Of a stretch of DNA of 22,046 nucleotides, positions 16,760-22,046 are shown piece after piece. The first letter of the stretch is position 1. Every line of letters starts with the position of its first letter. Position numbers and translations under genes: made by a program. Under the pieces are notes generated by a model. It had not been told where the DNA came from. It searched no databases and worked only from the letters and a program-made list of their open reading frames with translations. This stretch comes from Firmicutes bacterium CAG:552 (GTDB lineage Bacteria > Bacillota > Clostridia > Christensenellales > Pumilibacteraceae): assembly GCA_000435495.1 (NCBI GenBank), contig FR884012.1:1-22046 (forward strand). Reading direction: 5' to 3'.

Positions 16760-17707
16760 TTATTTATCGTTTTGTTTTTCTTTTGCTTCGGTCGCCGTCA
16801 ACGTTTCCCTTATAGTCGAGCAAAGGGTAGCCACGTTTTGCAATTCGCTGGGAACGATAAGTTTTGTGCTTTTTCCGTCCGCAAGCGTCTTAAGCGCTTC
16901 GTAACCCTGCAACGTGATATAAGCTGCGTCCGGCTTTGCGTCCACGATAAGTTTTATCGCTTCCTGCTGACCTTGCGCCTCAATGATAAGCGCCTGTTTT
17001 TTAGCTTCGGCTCTAAGTATTTCCGCCTCTTTCTGCGCCTCCGCTCTGAGAATCTCGCTGTCTCTCTCGCCTTCCGCCTTAAGAATAGCGCTGCGCTTTT
17101 CGCCTTCTGCCAAAAGTATGGTCTCACGTCTTTCTCGCTCCGCCTTCATCTGCTTTTCCATGGCTTCTCGTATAGCCCTCGGCGGATCGATGTTTTTAAG
17201 TTCCACTCTGTTGATTTTGATACCCCACGGATCGGTCGCTTCGTCCAAAATCGCTCTCATTTTGCTGTTTACAGTGTCCCTGCTTGTGAGCGTTTCGTCG
17301 AGTTCCATTTCACCGATAATGTTACGAAGCGTTGTCGCCGTAAGGTTTTCTATAGCGGAAATAGGTCTTTCCACGCCGTAGCAATAAAGTTTCGGATCGG
17401 TAATCTGATAATACACTACGGTATCTATCTGCATTGTTACGTTATCCTTGGTTATTATGGGCTGAGGCGGGAAATCCGCAACTTTTTCCTTAACACTGAT
17501 AATGGGTCTTGCCCTATCGATAAACGGGAAAATGACGTTGATACCGGTCGAAAGCGTACGATGGTATCTACCGAATCTTTCGATAACCACGGCGGTTCCC
17601 TGTCTTACCACCCTTATGGACGTAACCAAAATTATAAAAAAGATTACTACCACTGCCACCAAAGCAATTATGCCCACTGTGCTGCCTGCCGAACTGATTA
17701 AACTCAT
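16760..17707 (-). CDS. SPFH-domain membrane protein (stomatin/QmcA-like)
   Basis: A 315-residue membrane-anchored scaffold of the stomatin/prohibitin group, expected to form large oligomers in membrane microdomains. One N-terminal membrane segment (about 11-29) precedes an SPFH domain (about 30-190) with the hallmarks 'GTAVVIERFGRYHRTL..GINVIFPFID', 'DNVTMQIDTVVYYQI' and 'LRNIIGEMELDETL'. A charged coiled coil (about 190-250) is built from repeating AEGE/AEAQ units. It resembles E. coli QmcA and paraslipins more than the larger FloT flotillins. Its ATG overlaps the nfeD stop (ATGA), and AAGGAGAT inside nfeD serves as ribosome site. SPFH and NfeD genes are paired across bacteria and their products are thought to work together. 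Confidence 0.95.
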   Translation of the reverse strand: MSLISSAGSTVGIIALVAVVVIFFIILVTSIRVVRQGTAVVIERFGRYHRTLSTGINVIFPFIDRARPIISVKEKVADFPPQPIITKDNVTMQIDTVVYYQITDPKLYCYGVERPISAIENLTATTLRNIIGEMELDETLTSRDTVNSKMRAILDEATDPWGIKINRVELKNIDPPRAIREAMEKQMKAERERRETILLAEGEKRSAILKAEGERDSEILRAEAQKEAEILRAEAKKQALIIEAQGQQEAIKLIVDAKPDAAYITLQGYEALKTLADGKSTKLIVPSELQNVATLCSTIRETLTATEAKEKQNDK

Positions 17708-18126
17708 TGTTTTATCTCCTTTACTATTAATTTATTCCCCGATATGCTCACTACCTGCACGTATGCGCCTGCGCTTATCGGGGTTTCGCTCGTCGCCGTC
17801 CATACAACGTCGCCGAATTTTACGCTGCCGTTATTGTCCTCGGTAATATCTCCGATTAGTTTTGCTTTCTTGCCGATTAATGCGTCCGTATTTGTCTTTA
17901 CGTCTTTTTTTAGCATTTTCATAGCAAGCGGTCTGAACGCTATCAAAAACGCAAAACTTACGACGGTAACAGCAAGAATCTGCCAAACAATGCTTACGTC
18001 CAAAAGCGCAAGCACAATTCCCGCCACAGAACCGGGCACAAACCAAATGCTTACGAATTCGGTTGTGATAAATTCGATGAGAAGAGATGCTGCAATCACT
18101 CCCAACCATAGCCACAAAAACTGCAT
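17704..18126 (-). CDS. NfeD-like membrane protein
   Basis: A 140-residue short-form NfeD protein. Three hydrophobic segments (about 2-24, 27-46 and 47-66) are followed by a basic linker and a C-terminal beta-rich OB-fold-like domain (about 80-140: 'LIGKKAKLIGDI' and 'AYVQVVSISGNKLIVKE'). The ClpP-like protease domain of long NfeD proteins is absent. GGAGG lies only 4 bases before the ATG, a short but workable gap. It is first in a two-gene operon with the SPFH protein and has its own promoter. The partner arrangement matches ybbJ-ybbK (qmcA) of E. coli and similar pairs. Confidence 0.92.
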   Translation of the reverse strand: MQFLWLWLGVIAASLLIEFITTEFVSIWFVPGSVAGIVLALLDVSIVWQILAVTVVSFAFLIAFRPLAMKMLKKDVKTNTDALIGKKAKLIGDITEDNNGSVKFGDVVWTATSETPISAGAYVQVVSISGNKLIVKEIKQ

Positions 18127-18187
18127 TTGCCCTCCTGACAGACATAATCGAATGCGGCAAATAAATCCGCTTCCGCCCTTGCCTTAT

Positions 18188-18216
18188 ATGATACCATACG
18201 CAAAAAAAGATGTCAA
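18188..18216 (-). promoter_or_regulatory. Promoter of the nfeD-SPFH operon
   Basis: Minus-strand TTGACA (18211-18216) and TATCAT (18188-18193) with a 17-base spacer. The predicted start is near 18181, with a leader of about 55 bases. The leader begins with GGCAA (18179-18183), which can pair with TTGCC at 18156-18160, a weaker version of the +1 hairpins seen at tuf and rpsL. Confidence 0.75.
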
Positions 18217-18342
18217 GCGCAAAATCGAATTATAAGTAGACTTTTTCTACCGTTATTTTACCTAAATTAAGCCAAAAAGTTACCGATTTTTCTAATCGTT
18301 ATTATTTTCTTTTAATGAAAGTTCGTTTTCTATCTCATTTCG

Positions 18343-18372
18343 TTGACCTATCGCCCCACATAATGCTAAAAT
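18343..18372 (+). promoter_or_regulatory. Probable promoter of the cyclophilin gene
   Basis: TTGACC (18343-18348) and TAAAAT (18367-18372) with an 18-base spacer. The -10 ends only 16 bases before the ATG, so the message would start within or just before the AGGAGG ribosome site (18378-18383). Either the leader is very short or another promoter further upstream is used. Confidence 0.5.
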
Positions 18373-18388
18373 AACTCAGGAGGTATTT

Positions 18389-18895
18389 ATGAAAAAGATT
18401 AACGCTACAATAAAATTCGACGACGGAGAAATACGGCTAGAACTATATCCCGAAGTTGCTCCGATTACGGTAGAAAATTTTGTAAAACTTGCAAAAGAGA
18501 ATTTCTATAACGGACTGTGTTTTCATAGAGTTATTCCCGGTTTTATGATTCAAGGCGGAGGCTTTGAATTTAACGAAGGGCTCGATCAAAAAAACGCCCC
18601 TACGATAAAGGGCGAATTCAGAGAAAATGGCATAAACAACGACATAAGTCACCAATCCGGAGTTATATCCATGGCTCGTACTAACGTAAAAGACTCCGCT
18701 TCCAGCCAATTTTTTATATGTGTAGACGACTGTTCGTATCTCGACGGACAATACGCCGCATTCGGTCAGGTAAGAGACAAAGAATCGTTAGACAAAGCGA
18801 TAGCTATCAGCAAAACGCCGACAGGCAAATGGATGTACTACGACGATGTCCCCACAACTCCGGTTGTAATAAAGGAAGTTATAATCGAAGATTAA
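18389..18895 (+). CDS. Cyclophilin-type peptidyl-prolyl cis-trans isomerase
   Basis: A 168-residue enzyme that speeds isomerisation of X-Pro peptide bonds during folding. With no signal peptide it should be cytoplasmic. Active-site motifs are visible: FHRVIPGFMIQGG (45-57, with catalytic R47 and Q55), 'SGVISMART' (90-98), 'SASSQFFI' (103-110) and 'LDGQYAAFGQV' (118-128). The length is that of single-domain bacterial cyclophilins. AGGAGG lies 5 bases before the ATG. It is the only plus-strand gene in the window and is flanked by divergent nfeD and convergent lipid genes, ending at a strong terminator. Confidence 0.96.
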   Translation: MKKINATIKFDDGEIRLELYPEVAPITVENFVKLAKENFYNGLCFHRVIPGFMIQGGGFEFNEGLDQKNAPTIKGEFRENGINNDISHQSGVISMARTNVKDSASSQFFICVDDCSYLDGQYAAFGQVRDKESLDKAIAISKTPTGKWMYYDDVPTTPVVIKEVIIED

Positions 18896-18934
18896 CATCC
18901 GACATAACAGGTATATAATACGACGTAATAAGTA

Positions 18935-18976
18935 AAATGCGAAGGGAATCGTCTAAATCGTTTCCTTCGCATTTTT
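18935..18976 (+). terminator. Terminator after the cyclophilin gene, probably bidirectional
   Basis: AAATGCGAAGGGAA (18935-18948) pairs with TTTCCTTCGCATTT (18961-18974) over 14 positions with one G-T wobble, around a 12-base loop. TTTTTT runs through the end. On the minus strand the stem has one mismatch and ends in TTTT, so it may also stop transcripts from the convergent acyltransferase operon. Confidence 0.88.
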
Positions 18977-19181
18977 TACAATAATTATGTTAGTGATCCC
19001 ATTCGCCACACCTATTATCGAAGCATTTTCGCCGATGAGAACCCGACCGCATTGCAACTTTGTTGCTGCCTAGCAAACGCTCGAAGTTATATCGAGTATA
19101 TTGCGAGTGGCTTTTGTCGCCGCATAAACGATTAGAAAGATGAAATCCATTCGTAATTGAGTTTTTGTAACCTGTATAAAA

Positions 19182-19919
19182 TTACCTTATAAATCTTCTG
19201 ACCGCCGCTTCGTTATAATTTTGCGTATCGAGCAAAACGAACACGTCCACGCTTTTAAATTCGTTATCGGTAAACGCCGTATCCGAAACTTTTGAACCGA
19301 ACATAAGGTAAGTCCTCAGCAGCGGAGGCAACATCCTCGACATTTCTTTTTCGTTATAATTGCTCGTGTCGATTTGTTCTATTTGCTCGTCGTCCAATGA
19401 CGTTACCATCAGGGCTTCGTCGATACCGTGTCTTTGCGCTAAAAAAGATAACTCTTTGACGTATTTACTTTTGTCCGTACCGAAAAAACTTGCGTCGCCT
19501 AAAATAAATCGAAACTTGTTGTCGATTACATAGTTTAGCATGCCCTTTACGAGCAGCATTACTACCGCTCCGTCTCGGTAGTCTTTATGTACTATGGCTC
19601 TGCTTACTTCGCAAATTTTGTCGCCGGTCGCTCTTATTTTATCTATATTAAACTCCGACTCGCAAACGAGTTTCATGCCGCTCGGCAGATCTGCGGGATC
19701 CGTAAGGCGATAAGACGCTATAACTTCATCTTTTTCGACGTCCTTCACTATAAGCAGTTTTGCATAATCGTCATACTCCGATTTGTCCAATCCTTCGGAC
19801 TCAGAAAGCTCGTTATTAAACTCCCTCAACATCTCCTTATATCTCAGCCTATACGTCTGTTCTTTTTCTGTCTGCGTATCGGCAATCTTTACTATAAATT
19901 TAGAAAAATCCATAATCAC
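19182..19919 (-). CDS. OlsB-like N-acyltransferase (GNAT fold)
   Basis: Resembles OlsB/GlsB enzymes, which transfer a 3-hydroxyacyl chain from acyl carrier protein to the alpha-amino group of ornithine or glycine, the first step of aminolipid synthesis. Family landmarks in order: 'RLRYKEMLREF' (24-34), 'DDYAKLLIV' (50-58), 'ASYRL' (68-72), 'CESEFNID' (86-93), 'EVSRAIVHKDYRDG' (104-117), 'FILGDASFFGTD' (138-149) and 'LPPLLRTYLMFGSKV' (197-211). The 245-residue length fits. No membrane segment is seen. The start is either the GTG at 19917-19919, directly after the upstream TAG, or the ATG at 19911-19913; both have weak ribosome sites, so translation is probably coupled to the preceding gene. 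The amino-acid substrate cannot be read from sequence. Confidence 0.82.
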   Translation of the reverse strand: MIMDFSKFIVKIADTQTEKEQTYRLRYKEMLREFNNELSESEGLDKSEYDDYAKLLIVKDVEKDEVIASYRLTDPADLPSGMKLVCESEFNIDKIRATGDKICEVSRAIVHKDYRDGAVVMLLVKGMLNYVIDNKFRFILGDASFFGTDKSKYVKELSFLAQRHGIDEALMVTSLDDEQIEQIDTSNYNEKEMSRMLPPLLRTYLMFGSKVSDTAFTDNEFKSVDVFVLLDTQNYNEAAVRRFIR

Positions 19920-21809
19920 CTACTCTTCATTAGTTTTACTTTCGACTTGAGCTTCTCGCTCCTTAAGAATCTGGCTGAACAAATACCACTTAACGCACTC
20001 TCTTCCGTCCTCGGGTACGAAATACCAAATTTCATCGCCTTCATACAATTCGAAGTCCTCTCCGGCTCCGAACAATATGCGATATATTTGCTTTAACGGA
20101 AATTGTTTTACTATTTCTCTTTCTCCGTCAATGCCCTCGTACGTAAGTCCGGCGGCATCCAATGTACATTGTCCGTAACCGGTCTTTTCGAGCATGCTTT
20201 TACCGTCTTTGCACGAGTGAAAAAGCGTAACGGAAGCACTTAAGGAAACCTCTTCACGCAAACAACGTTTTTCATAGGCATACCAATCCTTTATTGTAGG
20301 AAACTCACAATCGAAACGATATCTGTCATCAAGGGTATATTCCCTTCCGCAACAATTGCACTTCAGCTTTTTGCCCTTTGACGACATGTCCTCGCCTTCG
20401 CACGCCGGGCATTTGTACAATACGTTATGCAAACCCTCTGCGAGTTTTCCTTTGTACCTGATTTTGGGATGAGCCTGCAACCACTCGTAATCGTCGTAGT
20501 ACATTGCTGCGTTTACTCTTTCCGTAAGCTCTTCTATTGGTATAGAATTCGCCTCGCCTGCCTTGAACAGCTCGGTTAAATTACATTCCACGAATCCGCC
20601 CCTTCGCATCTTCTTCGCCCACTTCGGTAACTTAAAATAGTTACCGTTGATTCTAAGCACATATACCGGTAAATTAAGTTTTTGAATAAATTTGTAAGTT
20701 ACGTCCTGTATCTCTTCAAATTGCCCTACCGTACTTAACCTCGCTTCCGGCATCATTACAAGCACTTCGTTATAGCCTATTACTCTAAAACAGTTTTTAA
20801 CCGTTTCAAGGTCGGGCGTAAATATGCTTTTGGGTATGCATCCTGCGTCTTTAATAAATTTACCCAAGCTTTTTTTATAAAAATACATTCTGTTTGTAAT
20901 AAAGTGCGGCTTATCCTTTTTAGTGACGGCAGCGGCATAAAAGAAATCTACGAACGAACCGTGCGTAACCAAAACGAGCGACGGCTTTTCCAATTTTTTC
21001 ACGCCCTTGTTTATGCGCACTTTTATGCGGCAATTGCACCAAAACGTAATTGCGCAGATTACTCTTCTTACAAAAAAGTTGCTTCCTTTTCTTACAACCG
21101 TTTTTGACGAATACTCCTTATCCATGGCCACTCGCTTATTTACGTACGCAAAAATCTTTTTGCGGTTTACGTACATTATTACAATAAGAACGACTATGGA
21201 AACGAAAACAATCAGCGACGTCACCCAACTTGCTACCATTGTCATTCTTCCTAACATTATCCCGATAATGATAGACGGAATGGATCCGAAAGTCGTAAGT
21301 GCCATATATCGAGGATATTTTGTCTTAAGCGTTGCGGTAAAAAAACAGATCAAGCCGTACGGTATTGCCGGCAAAAAGTACAGTATAAACACAAATGCGG
21401 CTACTCGTTTGGAATGACGAGCCTTCTCGAAGTCTATATCTAGCTTCTTTTGAAAGTATTTACCTAATTTGTCCCCGTAAATTTTGTAAAGCGCATAGAT
21501 AATGGAATTGCCTAGAATGACGCCGCCCAAGCATATTAAAAACCCATTCAATGCCCCGTAAATCATCCCCGAAAGCACTTGAACGGGTTCCGCAGGCATA
21601 AAAGGTAAAATAACCTGAAAAACCGTAAGAATTACTATAACAATAACCCCGCGATAACCGAATCCGTTAAATTCGTCCCTGTCGATTTCTCCGTTAATTA
21701 TCTTTTTGAGAATTTCTGCATTTTCGCCCGAAAACAAGAATAAGAGCAGTCCGGCGATAATTGCCAAAAAAGCAACGAATATTAAAATTTTCTTTAATTT
21801 ACTTTTCAT
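19920..21809 (-). CDS. VTT-domain/PlsC-like acyltransferase fusion protein
   Basis: A 629-residue membrane protein with several domains. Residues 1-26 form a membrane segment. About 50-215 is a VTT (DedA/SNARE-associated) domain with the signature around 'PAEPVQVLSGMIYG' (72-85) and 'FLPAIPYGL' (145-153). About 240-440 is a PlsC-like O-acyltransferase with the HX4D motif H283-D288 and 'PEARLS' (354-359) in place of PEGTRS. A zinc ribbon has C467/C470 and C484/C487. The last 110 residues are beta-rich and could be a PH/GRAM-like domain (inference). Ordinary PlsC and OlsA proteins are about 250-300 residues. It is followed directly by the OlsB-like gene (its TAG touches the next start), which suggests it performs the second, O-acylation step of the same lipid. 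The ribosome site before the ATG is weak. Confidence 0.88.
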   Translation of the reverse strand: MKSKLKKILIFVAFLAIIAGLLLFLFSGENAEILKKIINGEIDRDEFNGFGYRGVIVIVILTVFQVILPFMPAEPVQVLSGMIYGALNGFLICLGGVILGNSIIYALYKIYGDKLGKYFQKKLDIDFEKARHSKRVAAFVFILYFLPAIPYGLICFFTATLKTKYPRYMALTTFGSIPSIIIGIMLGRMTMVASWVTSLIVFVSIVVLIVIMYVNRKKIFAYVNKRVAMDKEYSSKTVVRKGSNFFVRRVICAITFWCNCRIKVRINKGVKKLEKPSLVLVTHGSFVDFFYAAAVTKKDKPHFITNRMYFYKKSLGKFIKDAGCIPKSIFTPDLETVKNCFRVIGYNEVLVMMPEARLSTVGQFEEIQDVTYKFIQKLNLPVYVLRINGNYFKLPKWAKKMRRGGFVECNLTELFKAGEANSIPIEELTERVNAAMYYDDYEWLQAHPKIRYKGKLAEGLHNVLYKCPACEGEDMSSKGKKLKCNCCGREYTLDDRYRFDCEFPTIKDWYAYEKRCLREEVSLSASVTLFHSCKDGKSMLEKTGYGQCTLDAAGLTYEGIDGEREIVKQFPLKQIYRILFGAGEDFELYEGDEIWYFVPEDGRECVKWYLFSQILKEREAQVESKTNEE

Positions 21810-21841
21810 TAAACAATTCCGCTATCAAAAACATAATTCAT

Positions 21842-21870
21842 ATTATATCTTATTAACGGATAAAATGCAA
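21842..21870 (-). promoter_or_regulatory. Promoter of the acyltransferase operon
   Basis: Minus-strand TTGCAT (21865-21870) and TATAAT (21842-21847) with a 17-base spacer. The predicted start is near 21835, giving a leader of about 26 bases. A further TTGACA-like hexamer lies at 21899-21904 without a good -10. Confidence 0.65.
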
Positions 21871-21966
21871 GGAAATTTTTGCAAATTTTTGTTGATTTGT
21901 CAAACGTTTTTCATAAGTTTTTGGAAAATTCTTTGATAATTTTTTATACCGCGTAACTTCCGAACG

Positions 21967-21988
21967 AAAAACGCGGCAATATTGCCGC
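21967..21988 (-). terminator. Palindromic hairpin with T run next to the right-edge promoter
   Basis: The 16-base perfect palindrome GCGGCAATATTGCCGC (21973-21988) is followed on the minus strand by G and five T residues. It has terminator form, for a gene beyond the right edge or for a very short transcript from the promoter just upstream. Confidence 0.6.
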
Positions 21989-22003
21989 TTGAAGTGTGGG
22001 ATA

Positions 22004-22032
22004 AGTATAACATTTTTGCCGTAAAAGGTCAA
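22004..22032 (-). promoter_or_regulatory. Promoter-like element at the right edge
   Basis: Minus-strand TTGACC (22027-22032) and TATACT (22004-22009) with a 17-base spacer. The predicted start is near 21997, only about 9 bases before the hairpin at 21973-21988. No open frame begins soon after it; the next gene starts at 21809. Confidence 0.6.
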
Positions 22033-22046
22033 GTATATGATTGCAC

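Noticed and set aside
18977..19181. Gap between the convergent cyclophilin and acyltransferase operons
   Set aside because: I looked for a gene, small RNA or second terminator. Only a short CTCGA/TCGAG repeat near 19080-19096 is present, too weak to call.
1..22046. CRISPR arrays, tRNA or rRNA genes, phage genes and known riboswitches
   Set aside because: No regularly spaced repeats, no cloverleaf or rRNA signature, no phage proteins and no riboswitch core motif were recognised by reading. A covariance-model scan could still find something subtle.

Overview
The window looks like chromosome from a low-to-mid GC Gram-positive bacterium, most likely an uncultured anaerobic member of the Clostridia (Bacillota). 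The support is indirect: Clostridia-like EF-Tu and EF-G proteins, strong GGAGG ribosome binding sites, many near-consensus TTGACA-17-TATAAT promoters, a Gram-positive style giant surface protein with InlB-like and MBG-like repeats, and intrinsic terminators after most transcription units. No phage, CRISPR, tRNA or rRNA feature is visible. All recognised genes except one (a cyclophilin at 18389-18895) lie on the minus strand, so the window reads naturally from right to left.

Right edge to 18.9 kb: a promoter followed at once by a hairpin (21967-22032), then a two-gene lipid operon. It encodes a multidomain membrane acyltransferase (VTT/DedA-like domain, PlsC-like acyltransferase, zinc ribbon, C-terminal beta-rich domain) and an OlsB-like N-acyltransferase. 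Together they suggest synthesis of an N-acyl amino-acid lipid of the ornithine/glycine-lipid type, which would be notable in this kind of organism. A convergent cyclophilin-type peptidyl-prolyl isomerase follows, with a shared terminator.

18.1 to 13.0 kb: three minus-strand units, each with its own consensus promoter. They are an nfeD-SPFH (stomatin/QmcA-like) membrane-microdomain pair with an ATGA overlap, an unrecognised lipoprotein, and an ABC ATPase plus ABC-2-like permease with an 8-base overlap.

12.5 to 8.0 kb: a compact str operon, rpsL-rpsG-fusA-tuf, with a promoter before rpsL, a second one before tuf, and a terminator after tuf. It is not joined to rpoBC upstream or to the S10 cluster downstream. 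Both promoters fire into a hairpin that begins at the predicted first transcribed base, a pattern also seen at the right-edge promoter.

8.0 to 6.4 kb: a low-density stretch with possible decayed coding sequence, then a small predicted membrane protein behind a perfect consensus promoter.

6.4 kb to the left edge: the first 2137 codons of a giant secreted or surface protein, still open at the window edge. It is made of beta-helix, beta-sandwich, InlB-like and MBG-like modules.

The strongest candidates for new biology are the aminolipid acyltransferase pair and the recurring +1 hairpins at strong promoters.
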